Positions 37,431 to 46,420 of a stretch of DNA of 64,000 bases are shown piece by piece. A model generated the notes under the pieces. The model saw nothing but the letters and a program-made list of their open reading frames with translations. It did no database searches and was not told the DNA's origin. The translations under genes and the position numbers were made by a program. Origin of the DNA: Flavobacteriales bacterium (GTDB lineage: Bacteria > Bacteroidota > Bacteroidia > Flavobacteriales_G > Salibacteraceae); contig JABMOM010000001.1 of assembly GCA_013204105.1 (NCBI GenBank), positions 62,001 to 126,000 of the forward strand, in the 5' to 3' direction. Each line of letters starts with the position of its first letter. Position 1 is the stretch's first letter.

Positions 37431-39275
37431 TTATTGGATGACCACGCGCTTGGTCTCACCTTTTCCATTTCGGATAAAGTAGATGCCTTTGTTAAGGTCC
37501 ACAATATCAAGGCTACGTACTTGTCGGGCAACGCGGATGCGCTTTCCTTTCATGTCATACAGCGCGACATCCTGGATGTCGTTGAAGTAGATCATACGTG
37601 ACGTTGGGTTTGGATATACTGAGAAGGCGGCCTCTTCCAGCTCTTCCTGACCCAGTGGCACCATGAAGATATCCTCCGGAGCAAGCTTATCCCAGCCAGT
37701 TAATGCTACTGTCAACGAGTGGTTATATGGATAAGGGTTGCTTGAGCTTGGGTGCTGCGAGTTGAAAAGCAAGGTCTTTCCATCAGGTGTGCTGGTAGCA
37801 CCGGTGATCTCAGCGCCGGAAGGAACAACCGCAATGCGGATCAGGTCTTCGGTGGTTGGATTGGTAACATCCATGTCCAAAAGGAAGAGCTCACAAGTTC
37901 GATTGCTGATCTCAGCAGGCATACGACCATAAGAAGTACCGTTGAGGTCTTCATTGATCAGCATGTAGTTTTTGTCTCCCACTTTAATAAAGCCAAGTCC
38001 GTCAGGATTGGAAAGATGGACGTCCGGATACGAACCGATCCCAGTTCCATCCTCCAGATCGGGACCTCCTTCGATGTAAGAAGAAGCAACGTCATTGGAA
38101 AGATCGAGCTTCCAAACACGACCGTAGTAGTCAGCGTAGTCCGAACTGTCAGGATGCGTACCCTGTGCAGAGGCGCGAGCCAAAGCTACCGTGTTGTGAA
38201 CGGCACCGTCTGCGTGCTCTCCTCTCCATCGACTACCAGGGTTATCGCGACCGGTTTCGGTAAAATAGATAGCGTCGGTTTCTTCGTCATAGCGGACCCA
38301 TTCAACGCGATTGAACATGGTGGCCCCAGCTGAGACAGCAGCATCACTAATGTTTAGCATTACATCGAGATCCGTATTGTCAATCTGTACCCACTTGCTA
38401 CCTGTGGCGTCGTGCTTGTAAAGAAACAGATCGCCTGCTGTGAAGTCACCTGGAGTGTCTGCGACGAACTTCGCTAACCAACCAGGAGTTGCGTCTTCAC
38501 CGATGAAAACAGTTTTGTTGTCAGGAAGAACAGCGCCTCCTTCGAAGCCCATGCGACCCCAGTTGTACTGCTTACGCAACGCAACTGCCTCGCGTGGATC
38601 GACCTCAACCATCCAGTTTACGTTCTGGTACTTCTTAATGGTCTGGCCATTGAAGCCAGGAAAGCCGTTGCTTACGGTTTGGCCGTTGGCCGTCCCTGTG
38701 CCGATCGTAAAGTCAGAGGTGTCTCGGTCTGCAATGCTTGTGTTGGACGTTCGGAACCACTCCTCGGCAGTCCAGATACGGCCATCAAAAGAGCTTTCGA
38801 TACCCCCACAGTTCATACCGGTCTCGCCTACTGTGTTCACAAAGTCGATCGCGAAAAACTTTCCTTGACGACCATCAGCGAGCGTTTGTTCCATTACAAT
38901 CAGGGTGTCATTATTGGTGTCGCGAGTCACACGGAACGCACTCATCCCTCCACCGTCACCGATGTGGTCATTCTGTACGATCATCTCGTGATTCACAGTG
39001 ACCCAGCCTAGGCTGTTTCCAGTCTCGTCAGGCGTAAATCCGATGAAGTCGTGCCACTCTTTTGCGGGATAAGAACCACCAGCGTTTCCATAGGTAGGAT
39101 TGGTTTCAACAAGGTGTGTACCTCCGATAAACAAGTGTTGCAAGATGAGTGGTGAACTCGGAACGATCACCTCATCTGTTACATAGGTAGGTTCGATCGA
39201 TGGGTCGAACTGAATTTGGGCATGCGCACCTATAGCGCCAGCGAGGGCAAGTGCGGATAAGTAAAACTTTTTCAT
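37431..39275 (-). CDS. PhoX-like (DUF839) protein with T9SS sorting domain
   Basis: 614 residues. A signal peptide ends at AHA (about 19). The long middle part resembles the PhoX/DUF839 beta-propeller: GWVTVNHEM, the GGGMSAFRVTRD segment, a MNCGGIESSFDGRIWTAEEW strand region and GEDATPGWLAKFV, plus later EGADAVHNTVALAR-type loops. PhoX proteins are calcium/iron alkaline phosphatases. From about residue 535 there is a type A T9SS domain with VYPNPTSRM, so it is exported and anchored or released at the surface. Presence near PhoB/PhoR-like genes fits phosphate scavenging, but the catalytic residues are not verified here. Confidence 0.82.
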   Translation of the reverse strand: MKKFYLSALALAGAIGAHAQIQFDPSIEPTYVTDEVIVPSSPLILQHLFIGGTHLVETNPTYGNAGGSYPAKEWHDFIGFTPDETGNSLGWVTVNHEMIVQNDHIGDGGGMSAFRVTRDTNNDTLIVMEQTLADGRQGKFFAIDFVNTVGETGMNCGGIESSFDGRIWTAEEWFRTSNTSIADRDTSDFTIGTGTANGQTVSNGFPGFNGQTIKKYQNVNWMVEVDPREAVALRKQYNWGRMGFEGGAVLPDNKTVFIGEDATPGWLAKFVADTPGDFTAGDLFLYKHDATGSKWVQIDNTDLDVMLNISDAAVSAGATMFNRVEWVRYDEETDAIYFTETGRDNPGSRWRGEHADGAVHNTVALARASAQGTHPDSSDYADYYGRVWKLDLSNDVASSYIEGGPDLEDGTGIGSYPDVHLSNPDGLGFIKVGDKNYMLINEDLNGTSYGRMPAEISNRTCELFLLDMDVTNPTTEDLIRIAVVPSGAEITGATSTPDGKTLLFNSQHPSSSNPYPYNHSLTVALTGWDKLAPEDIFMVPLGQEELEEAAFSVYPNPTSRMIYFNDIQDVALYDMKGKRIRVARQVRSLDIVDLNKGIYFIRNGKGETKRVVIQ

Positions 39276-39298
39276 GTCGGTCTTTTAGAATTTGACCG

Positions 39299-39326
39299 CA
39301 AAGCAACCGCGCCGACATTATCTCAA
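39299..39326 (-). promoter_or_regulatory. Promoter of the PhoX-like gene
   Basis: On the minus strand TTG (39326-39324) and TTGCTTTG (39306-39299) are separated by 17 bases, the same spacing as the 26.4 kb promoter. The -7 box differs from the consensus by TT for TA. Confidence 0.45.
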
Positions 39327-39452
39327 CCTCCATAAAGCTTTAACAAATGATGAAAAGGCTGGGAGGAGCGGCACTTTATAAATGATTGAAAAACAGGCGT
39401 TAATGATCGCGGGAGGGTTTCTGAAGTTATCTTCTATTTAAACCCAATTTTA

Positions 39453-39473
39453 GTGCATGCACATGCCCATGTG
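39453..39473. repeat. Two overlapping palindromes
   Basis: GTGCATGCAC (39453-39462) is self-complementary, and CACATG-CC-CATGTG (39460-39473) overlaps it. Both could bind dimeric regulators for the PhoX-like gene (promoter about 130 bases away), but no partner is known. Confidence 0.5.
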
Positions 39474-39600
39474 AATCATTCATTTTCTATGTGAAGGATG
39501 TGTTATTGGGTTTGAGCAGAGCATGTCAGAAGTCTCAGACAATCAACATATTATAAGTCTTATGAAAGACATAACACACTATTTTCCGGGGATGACCACA

Positions 39601-40581
39601 CTAGGTATACAACAAATTACACCCCCGCAAATCGCTGTGATCCAAACGGCCCTCCACGGAAAATGTTCCGTCCTCCATTACACTTCCGATGTCTTGCGTC
39701 TGAATGAAGGAACAACTGTGATAATTCGCGAGGTCGATGAAGGCCAAAAGCCCACGTTTTCCTGGCTCCAAGATCCGCAAGGGATCACTGATCTCTGTGG
39801 TGTATGCCCTCATCCACGGGGGTGGGATGAAAGCGTGACCGTCTCGCATGTATCCTTGGGAGAGGAGCTCGGTCATTCCGTATTCCGAGTGGATCTCGGA
39901 GGAAGGGAACCCCTTTTTAATAGCGCGGTGCAATTCACTGCGAGTCATCTCTTTTCTCCTTCCTTTCATGCCCCCGGTTTCCATCACGATGAGTTCCGGA
40001 AAGTCAATCTCAATCTGCTCCGCCGTGTCGAGCAGCGCATAGCTCACGCCAAATAGAACCGTTGCTTTCTTTTCTTGCTTCAACGCCTGGAGCGTTTCTA
40101 TCAACTTCTTGGGTTGATGGAGTAAAAAACTAGACCTGGGGTCGGCTTTCGCTATGAATCGATCTACCATGTACACAAGCGATGAATCTCCATTCTCGAG
40201 GTAGGAAGGGAGCAGTGCCAGCACTACCTTTTCATTCAAAGGCCCATACAACCCTTCAAAATGGGAGGTAGAGAGCGCATCGTAAAGCGAAAGATCGTGA
40301 ACGTGATGGGTTGACCGCTCTGCTCCAGATGTTCCGCTGCTCATGAACGAAGCTTCTTGATGCGGACTGCAGGAAAGACGCAGGTGCTTAAACAATTCGA
40401 TGGGAAGGAAGGGAGGGGTTTTCAGATCCAAATGATCTGCACGGTATACGTCTTGAACGAAACGGCCGTATGGAACGTTGTTCTTTAACTGGAATTCAAA
40501 AGCTTCGCTTGCCAATGCGGCAAAGTCCTCGTCTGAGATAACGGAAGCGATTCGGTCTATGATTGTTACTTTCGAGTTCAT
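39601..40581 (-). CDS. LuxE-like acyl-protein synthetase
   Basis: 326 residues from the ATG at 40581 (MNSKVT); the ATG 9 bases upstream would overlap the divergent gene further. The LuxE/acyl-protein synthetase signature is visible: FMSSGTSG early (adenylate-binding loop), the METGGMKGRR segment and HSEYGMTELLSQ later. The family activates fatty acids as acyl-AMP and transfers them to a protein cysteine. No LuxC reductase or luciferase is nearby, so a role in lipid or polysaccharide modification is more likely than light production. Its start codon shares bases with the divergent gene's. Confidence 0.86.
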   Translation of the reverse strand: MNSKVTIIDRIASVISDEDFAALASEAFEFQLKNNVPYGRFVQDVYRADHLDLKTPPFLPIELFKHLRLSCSPHQEASFMSSGTSGAERSTHHVHDLSLYDALSTSHFEGLYGPLNEKVVLALLPSYLENGDSSLVYMVDRFIAKADPRSSFLLHQPKKLIETLQALKQEKKATVLFGVSYALLDTAEQIEIDFPELIVMETGGMKGRRKEMTRSELHRAIKKGFPSSEIHSEYGMTELLSQGYMRDGHAFIPPPWMRAYTTEISDPLRILEPGKRGLLAFIDLANYHSCSFIQTQDIGSVMEDGTFSVEGRLDHSDLRGCNLLYT

Positions 40582-41086
40582 GCAACGCAAGCACGCATAT
40601 CAGTTATCAAAGGTAATGGCATTTGCCATGGCTCTTGGCGTGACCATGGCGTGTAAAAAGATCAAGTGCGAAGAGCCAGCACCGACACTCAGCTATGATA
40701 CGTTGATGTTGGATGATACGCGAGAGAACCTGGTTTTTAAAACGGAATTTGAAGATTGCCAAGGCGACATTGGAAACCTTGGCGCTGTTGATTCAAATAC
40801 CATTCGTTCGGTCAGAACCTTTTTGTTTGAGCAGGTCGATGGTGAATGGAAGCGCTGGTATCCCAGCAACCTAGCCGATACATCCAGTTTTTTTAGTGTT
40901 ATTCCTGCCTCTAAGAAGAACCGAGATGGTTGGTTGCTAAAAGGCACGGTGGTTCAGACGTTCCCTTTGGTGCAGTTATACCAAGGAAGGGATACCATTC
41001 GCTTGGAAACTTACATAATTGATCAAGCGGGGAACAAGAGTAATCGGGTTGAGAGCGTCCCGTATATCTTTCAATTCGAAGGGTAA
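40580..41086 (+). CDS. Predicted lipoprotein, unknown function
   Basis: 168 residues from the ATG at 40580. The lipobox is TMAC in ALGVTMACKK. An earlier ATG at 40478 lies inside the divergent LuxE-like gene and gives no signal peptide. The mature part is strand-rich with an FEDCQGDIGNLG turn and no recognised family. The start overlaps the start of the divergent LuxE-like gene within the four bases CATG, so its promoter must lie in that coding region. It ends 3 bases before the convergent Na/Pi transporter gene's stop. Confidence 0.75.
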   Translation: MQRKHAYQLSKVMAFAMALGVTMACKKIKCEEPAPTLSYDTLMLDDTRENLVFKTEFEDCQGDIGNLGAVDSNTIRSVRTFLFEQVDGEWKRWYPSNLADTSSFFSVIPASKKNRDGWLLKGTVVQTFPLVQLYQGRDTIRLETYIIDQAGNKSNRVESVPYIFQFEG

Positions 41087-41089
41087 GGG

Positions 41090-42781
41090 TTAGACTTTCC
41101 CTGCAATAGCCTCGTTGATCTGAAATATTAGATCCCCAGCACGCTCTAGGGATGAATACAAGTCGTTGTAAATCATACCACTGTCGATGTTGTAATCTCC
41201 CTTTCCCATATTGTCCAAATGCTCTTTGCGAATCCGATCGCGCAGTTGATTCACTTGTTGTTCTAGACTCTCGGCTTTTCCCAGATCGATATCCGCATAG
41301 TTATTCTCCAAATTGTAGATCATGTTCTCGAATGTCAAGTCAATCAGGTCGAACATTTCGAGCAGATTGCGGCGTTGCTCAAGTGTGAACCAAGCTTTGG
41401 AGTTGATCTTTCTATCGAAGGTGAGGGACATTTGAAAGAAAATGTCTCCCATTTGTTCCATTTCACTGACGATATCGAGCATGCTGCGGATGGCCTTACT
41501 GCTCTCCTCACTCAAATCACCTTGGGAAACAGTCATCAAGTAGTCTGCAATTTCTATCTCAATCTTATCTGTGATCTTTTCATATTTTTCAAGCCGTTCC
41601 AACTTTATTGTCTGCTCTTTCCTGTCTTTCTCGAATAGGAGCTCTTTCAAAAATCCGAGCATTCGGTGCGCTACTCGGCTGAACTTTACGAGTTCCTTTT
41701 GAGCTTCTACGAGGGATAGCTCAGGAGTGCTCATGATGCCTCCGCCAATGTATTCCAGGGAGAACTGTTCATCCTCATCAGATTTGGATGGAACGAGCTT
41801 CGTTACGAGGCTGGCAATGGGGGATACGAACCATATGAGCAAAGAGGTATTGACGATGTTGAAGGACAGGTGAAAGAAGGTGAGCGCCCATTTTGTAGCC
41901 TGACTGTTCTCTGGGGAAGGAACGCCAATTGGTGTGTCTTCCATTTGCACTTCGATTCCGTGCAAGAAGAAAGGAAACACGAAAAGCATCCAAGTAACCC
42001 CGATCAGATTGAAGATAAGGTGAGCGCGAGCCGCTCTCTTTGCGTGTACGTTAGCGATCAATGCAGCGAGATTCGCTGTGATGGTCGTTCCAATGTTTTC
42101 TCCGAGTACAATGGCCGCGGCCATTTCTAAAGGCATGCCGCGCTCACACATGATAATGGTAAGCGCCATTGCTGCACTTGATGATTGTACGATTATCGTC
42201 AAAGCAGTACCAATTCCTACAAAGAGCAGCGTAGAGAAGATGCCATATTCGGTAAGGCCGATGAGGTATTCTAACTGGGATCCGCTTATTACCGGAACGC
42301 TTGACTTGAGGAAGTCAAGGCCCATGAAGAGCACACTAAAACCAATGATGGTTTCTCCTGCCGACTTGATTTGATTGTTTTTGAAAAACAACATCGGAAA
42401 CCCAAATGCAATCAAAGGCAATGCATAATCCGCAATGCTGAACTTCGAAAAGCCGAAGACTAAGATCAGAACAGCGGTCATGGTGGTTCCAATGTTCGCG
42501 CCCATGATCACTCCAATCGCCTGTCTGAGTGTGAGCAACCCAGCATTGACAAAGCTCACAATCATTACAGTGGTCGCTGAACTGGATTGAATAAGTGCAG
42601 TAGTGAAGAATCCGGTGAAGAGCCCTGTGAATCGATTGGAGGTCATGGCACCGAGTACCTGACGCATCTGATTGCCGGCTACCTTCTGTATCCCATCACT
42701 CATCATCTTCATACCGTAGATGAAAAGCCCTAGAGAGCCGATTAGACGCAGGGTCTCGAAAATGCCAAAACTGGACTCCAT
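41090..42781 (-). CDS. Na+/phosphate cotransporter with PhoU-like domain
   Basis: 563 residues. Two NptA/PNaS repeats each carry the QSSSA signature (Q65-SSS-A first; second near residue 200), with GANIGTT and GENIGTT partner motifs. About eight membrane helices end near 345. Residues 360-563 are a cytoplasmic helical PhoU-like domain. It takes up phosphate with sodium. Its position beside PhoB/PhoR-like genes, with no pst operon in the window, suggests it is the local phosphate importer. A perfect -7 box precedes it. Confidence 0.93.
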   Translation of the reverse strand: MESSFGIFETLRLIGSLGLFIYGMKMMSDGIQKVAGNQMRQVLGAMTSNRFTGLFTGFFTTALIQSSSATTVMIVSFVNAGLLTLRQAIGVIMGANIGTTMTAVLILVFGFSKFSIADYALPLIAFGFPMLFFKNNQIKSAGETIIGFSVLFMGLDFLKSSVPVISGSQLEYLIGLTEYGIFSTLLFVGIGTALTIIVQSSSAAMALTIIMCERGMPLEMAAAIVLGENIGTTITANLAALIANVHAKRAARAHLIFNLIGVTWMLFVFPFFLHGIEVQMEDTPIGVPSPENSQATKWALTFFHLSFNIVNTSLLIWFVSPIASLVTKLVPSKSDEDEQFSLEYIGGGIMSTPELSLVEAQKELVKFSRVAHRMLGFLKELLFEKDRKEQTIKLERLEKYEKITDKIEIEIADYLMTVSQGDLSEESSKAIRSMLDIVSEMEQMGDIFFQMSLTFDRKINSKAWFTLEQRRNLLEMFDLIDLTFENMIYNLENNYADIDLGKAESLEQQVNQLRDRIRKEHLDNMGKGDYNIDSGMIYNDLYSSLERAGDLIFQINEAIAGKV

Positions 42782-42800
42782 TGGTGTGTTCTAAAGGAGG

Positions 42801-42858
42801 CAAATGTAGGTTGAACCCAAGCCTGCCTCCGGACGCCAAGGTTAACATATCATTAAGA
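42801..42858 (-). promoter_or_regulatory. Promoter and possible 11-bp repeats of the Na/Pi transporter gene
   Basis: The minus strand has a perfect -7 box TACATTTG (42808-42801), with the start codon 20 bases beyond. Upstream, TAAT (from 42855) and TAAC (from 42844) are exactly 11 bases apart, giving TTAA cores on both strands. Their distance to the -7 box (36 and 47) differs from the two-component-linked promoters. Confidence 0.35.
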
Positions 42859-43023
42859 TGGGAAAAGCGTGAAATACTTGAATTACTCGCCGCAAAGGCC
42901 ATGAAAATGCCTTTTAGCCCTTACAAATGAAAGAACGAATAAACACCCTCATATGACTTGGTAATCACATGATATACAGTGATATAAGGCCGAAAACCGG
43001 TGGGGTTGTGTGTGGGCTTAAGT

Positions 43024-43084
43024 TAACATTGAAGTAAAAAAGGTAACATTGAGGTAACATTGAGTCAATAATTGATTAACTTTA
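43024..43084 (+). promoter_or_regulatory. TAACATTGA direct repeats and promoter (Pho-box-like)
   Basis: TAACATTGA occurs three times, at 43024-43032, 43044-43052 and 43055-43063; the second and third are exactly 11 bases apart. A -7 box TAACTTTA follows at 43077-43084, 22 bases after the last repeat start. This is the layout of an activator bound as tandem subunits just upstream of the promoter. Confidence 0.5.
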
Positions 43085-43108
43085 CTTCAGATTTAAGAAA
43101 GAGAAGTC

Positions 43109-43417
43109 ATGAAAAGATTCGCAATAACAATGATGATGGTGGTAATTGCAGCATGCAGTTTCGCCCAGTCTCCATCCGATATCGAGGTTGCCAAACTCGA
43201 CAACGGAAACATCATGGTAGCAGGAGTTGACGCTTTAGGAGCTGACGTATATGTCCTATATAACAGCGATCAAGTTAAGATCTATCAAGAGCGAACCGTC
43301 AATGACATCACGACCTTTGCGCGTTTCGATCATGGAGCAGTTGTGGATCATGGAACTTTTGACAAGCCCATGGTAAACGTCGATGAAAAATCAAAGTCGC
43401 TTTTCGTAGAGAAATAG
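43109..43417 (+). CDS. Small exported protein, unknown function
   Basis: 102 residues with a signal peptide ending at FAQ (about 20). The mature domain is compact and strand-rich (DIEVAKLDNGNIMVAG...), ends in SLFVEK, and matches no family I know. It lies directly behind the strongest repeat cluster in the region and ahead of a strong terminator, so it forms a single-gene unit probably induced by the neighbouring response regulator. Confidence 0.72.
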   Translation: MKRFAITMMMVVIAACSFAQSPSDIEVAKLDNGNIMVAGVDALGADVYVLYNSDQVKIYQERTVNDITTFARFDHGAVVDHGTFDKPMVNVDEKSKSLFVEK

Positions 43418-43434
43418 GCTGACAACATAAACGC

Positions 43435-43467
43435 AAAAAGGCGGCACCGAAAGGGCCGCCTTTTTTT
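43435..43467. terminator. Bidirectional intrinsic terminator
   Basis: AAAAAGGCGGC pairs with GCCGCC followed by seven T, around an ACCGAAAGG loop. It lies between the small exported protein and the convergent TonB receptor gene and works for both strands. Confidence 0.88.
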
Positions 43468-43482
43468 ATGCGGTATGGTGGA

Positions 43483-46323
43483 CTAGAAAGTGAACTGGTA
43501 TTTCAAGCTGATTCCAACGCCTGGCTTGTACGATGTATATATTCCGTCTTCTGCGCCATAGGAGCTATAAACCAACGTGCGATCGTCGTTTAGAATATTG
43601 CTCAAACCTAACGTCACGCGTGAACGGAAGTCTTTCCCGAAGTTCTTATAAGCATTAAAATTCAAGCTGTGAAAAGGAACAGTATAGATATCTGGAACGC
43701 GCCCTGAAGCTATAATAGTGAGCTGTTCACCTTGAACGTTGTAGGCAATGGATACACTGCTTTGAGACTCTGCATCTTCATAAGAAAGACCTACGTTCAC
43801 CGCATAAGGTGATTGACCTGACATGGCTCGGTACTGGCCCAATACTTCGCCATCTCTCAAGTTGTTTGTTCTCAATTCGAATTCGGTAAGTCCGGTGTTG
43901 TTCACGAGCACAGTGTTCATATCTACACGGGATTGAACCAAGGAGAAGTTGGTGCTCAAGAACAACTTGCTGAAGAAACCCGTTTCAACCCCTGGAACTG
44001 ACTTCCGCAGCTCTACCTCTACTCCGTAGGTCTCAGCACTTCCTGAGTTCCGTGGTTTAAGGTTGTCTGGCGCAGTAGCAAACGATACCAATTCAATGTG
44101 GCCATCAAATTGCTTGTAGAATAAGCTAACGGCAAACAATTCCTTCGATGACATGAAGAACTCGTATCGCAAATCGAAATTGTTGATGGAGGTTTGCTCA
44201 AGGTCTAAGTTTCCAATAAACGTTCGCTTGGTGATGGGATCATAAATCTGCGCAATGGATTTTTCCTTGAAGGAGGGACGCGCCAAGGTTTGGCTAGCAC
44301 CTGCCCGCAGATTCATTTTTTCACTCAATTCAAACACTAGGTTGGCGGAAGGAAGAAAGTTCAAATTATCGAGCGTTTTTTCGTCACGGTATTGTTCACT
44401 TCCAGAGTTATTGCGACCAGTGTAATACATCGCAGTCTGTTCCACTCTGACGCCATAGTTGAGCTTGATGAATGTGGCTAACCTATGATTCATCAAGGCG
44501 TAGCCGGTAAACAGTGTTTGTCTCGCGTCGTATGAATTAGCGGGTTGGTAGGTGCCGATAGTGTACGTTCCTTCCGTATTCCCTCCGCCTGCAAGCTCAG
44601 GAGACCAAATATTCTCGTCTTGCAAGTACCAATCCGGATCGATAGAGATATCGTTCAGGTTTCTTCGCGTGTGCTTATAACTGTAGGTATTGAATTCTCG
44701 AGACTTCAAGGTTGCGAGACCGCCAAATTTGACGTAGGCCTTTTCTGCGACTTGCACCTTCAAATCGATTTTAGTGGAATTATTAAATTCCTGTAAATCC
44801 CTCCAAAATCGAAACAAACCGGATCCATTCCCTGTGCTGAGTGTCGTGTCTCCATCCGTGATGGAAATACGGGATTCGCGAAAATCGGGATCATAAACCC
44901 TTGAATAACTGAGCGCGTTAGCCCAGTTGAGCTCGACACGGCCAAATTTATGTTTGCCGTTTAGGATGCCGGTAGACAATTGCCGCTGGCTATAGGTCAG
45001 CACATCCTCCATCAACGTTGCCTGATTCTGATTAAAATCTTGATTGATTCGCCGTGAAGCCGAAGTCTCAGCACTCTGTGAATTCAATAGTGTTAGGGCA
45101 ACAGAATGGTTGTCTTTTTTATATGCTCCAGAGGCCAGAGCGCTCCAAAGAACATTGTTCTTTCCCACGTCACCCACTCGTGCTACTTGTTTGAAAAGGG
45201 AATTTACACTTCGATTGTTGTCCTTCAGATAATCATTGGATTCGAAGTCGGTGTAAAAGACGGATTCGTTCGAATAATTGAGAACGAAGTTGTACCCGAT
45301 GGTAGCGCCATTTTCCTTATTCATTTGATTGCCATGAATGAAAGAAAACGAACCATTTGGATACGCAGTCTTGTTCTTTACGGACAGCTGTGGGCTAAAG
45401 CTTCGAGTGATTTCCTCCTGAAGAGGATCTCCAAGCACCGGATCTGGAATGGTCTTGTTTCGGATGGGATCGAATTGCAAAGCCCTCTGTCCAAAATCAA
45501 AACCAGTAAAAGCAGTCGCCTTGCGATCATAGAGGATAAAGTCGGGGTTGAAATGCATTCCGGGAATGAACGTAGCTCCTAACCTAATCTGAGTGGTCTT
45601 TTCGTCTGGAAAATTCTTGGTTACCACGTTCACCAGACCACCAGTGAAATCGCCGTCTAGATCTGGCGAAAAGGTCTTGGCTACGCTAACGTTTTCGAGG
45701 ATAGAAGTAGGGAAAATGTCGATTTGCACCGCGTTCGCGTCTGGATCCAAACCTGGTAGCGCCATACCGTTCAGGGTGGTTTTGGTATACCGATCACCTA
45801 GACCACGCACGTAGACGTATTTTCCATTCTGCACCGTTACGCCAGTTACGCGTTTGATGGCTCCAGACAAATCTGAGTCACCGATTTTTCGGAACGACTG
45901 TGCTGAAAGGCCGTCGGAAACGGTGGTAGCATTCTTCATGTCCATGAGCATAGCCACTTCTGAGTTCCTGCGAACTTCTGCGACAACCTCAACCCCCGCT
46001 AATTCTGCAATGGCAGATTGCATTACTGCATCGATTATTGTCACTTCGCCGGCCTTGATTTCAATGCCGGGATAAGATTGCGATGCGTAGGAGATAAACG
46101 ACACTTGAACAGTGTACACCCCAGGATCCAAGGGAAGAGAGTAATTACCATCAAAATCAGTTGCGGCACCTACTCCAGGAAGTTCATCCACGGTTACCGT
46201 GGCTCCGATCATTGGACCTCCAAAATCGCCATCGGCGATATTTCCACGTAAAAAACCTTTCTCCTGGGCAAAGAGTTGAGCACTCAAAAAGAAGGAGATG
46301 AAGATGGTTAGCGATTTTGACAT
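43483..46323 (-). CDS. TonB-dependent receptor with carboxypeptidase-D-like N-terminal domain
   Basis: 946 residues. Signal peptide, then a CarboxypepD_reg-like domain (about 22-105), a plug domain (about 130-270) with the YVYVRGLGDRYTKTTLNG block, and a 22-strand barrel ending in ...LKYQFTF with a terminal Phe. The plug has 'VRG.G..Y....LNG', the group to which many phosphate-linked receptors in Bacteroidota belong, but the ligand cannot be read from sequence. It lies downstream of the beta-helix lipoprotein on the same strand (97-base gap containing a hairpin) and likely shares its promoter. Confidence 0.92.
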   Translation of the reverse strand: MSKSLTIFISFFLSAQLFAQEKGFLRGNIADGDFGGPMIGATVTVDELPGVGAATDFDGNYSLPLDPGVYTVQVSFISYASQSYPGIEIKAGEVTIIDAVMQSAIAELAGVEVVAEVRRNSEVAMLMDMKNATTVSDGLSAQSFRKIGDSDLSGAIKRVTGVTVQNGKYVYVRGLGDRYTKTTLNGMALPGLDPDANAVQIDIFPTSILENVSVAKTFSPDLDGDFTGGLVNVVTKNFPDEKTTQIRLGATFIPGMHFNPDFILYDRKATAFTGFDFGQRALQFDPIRNKTIPDPVLGDPLQEEITRSFSPQLSVKNKTAYPNGSFSFIHGNQMNKENGATIGYNFVLNYSNESVFYTDFESNDYLKDNNRSVNSLFKQVARVGDVGKNNVLWSALASGAYKKDNHSVALTLLNSQSAETSASRRINQDFNQNQATLMEDVLTYSQRQLSTGILNGKHKFGRVELNWANALSYSRVYDPDFRESRISITDGDTTLSTGNGSGLFRFWRDLQEFNNSTKIDLKVQVAEKAYVKFGGLATLKSREFNTYSYKHTRRNLNDISIDPDWYLQDENIWSPELAGGGNTEGTYTIGTYQPANSYDARQTLFTGYALMNHRLATFIKLNYGVRVEQTAMYYTGRNNSGSEQYRDEKTLDNLNFLPSANLVFELSEKMNLRAGASQTLARPSFKEKSIAQIYDPITKRTFIGNLDLEQTSINNFDLRYEFFMSSKELFAVSLFYKQFDGHIELVSFATAPDNLKPRNSGSAETYGVEVELRKSVPGVETGFFSKLFLSTNFSLVQSRVDMNTVLVNNTGLTEFELRTNNLRDGEVLGQYRAMSGQSPYAVNVGLSYEDAESQSSVSIAYNVQGEQLTIIASGRVPDIYTVPFHSLNFNAYKNFGKDFRSRVTLGLSNILNDDRTLVYSSYGAEDGIYTSYKPGVGISLKYQFTF

Positions 46324-46366
46324 GACTTAATGCTTATTCCTGTTTTAGGTTATCCCTTGTATATAG

Positions 46367-46397
46367 TTAAAGCCCTGCGCAGAGCGCAAGGCTTTAA
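46367..46397 (-). terminator. Hairpin between beta-helix lipoprotein and TonB receptor genes
   Basis: TTAAAGCC and GGCTTTAA flank an inner stem TGCGC-AGA-GCGCA with one mismatch, giving a nearly continuous stem of 13 pairs. No long T tract follows on the minus strand, so it may act as partial terminator or mRNA-stability element that sets the receptor level relative to the lipoprotein. Confidence 0.5.
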
Positions 46398-46420
46398 TAT
46401 TTCCTATTTACTATCTCGTT

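Larger units (their letters stand above)
39276..39600. other. Gene-free stretch with palindromes
   Basis: No coding sequence is supported here; a forward reading frame from 39523 merely shadows the opposite LuxE-like gene. The stretch holds the PhoX-like promoter at its left and two perfect inverted repeats in the middle (listed separately). Confidence 0.6.
42782..43108. other. Regulatory gap between divergent genes
   Basis: No gene of meaningful length is supported in these 327 bases. The left end holds the Na/Pi promoter and repeats, and the right end the triple TAACATTGA repeats and promoter of the small exported protein. The middle (about 42890-43010) shows no clear signal. Confidence 0.6.

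Noticed and set aside
39523-40056. Forward reading frame of 177 residues opposite the LuxE-like gene
   Set aside because: It has no recognisable domain and lies antisense to a gene with clear LuxE motifs, so it is a shadow.
39601-40581. Bioluminescence locus suggested by the LuxE-like gene
   Set aside because: No LuxC, LuxD or luciferase genes are in reach, so light production is not supported.
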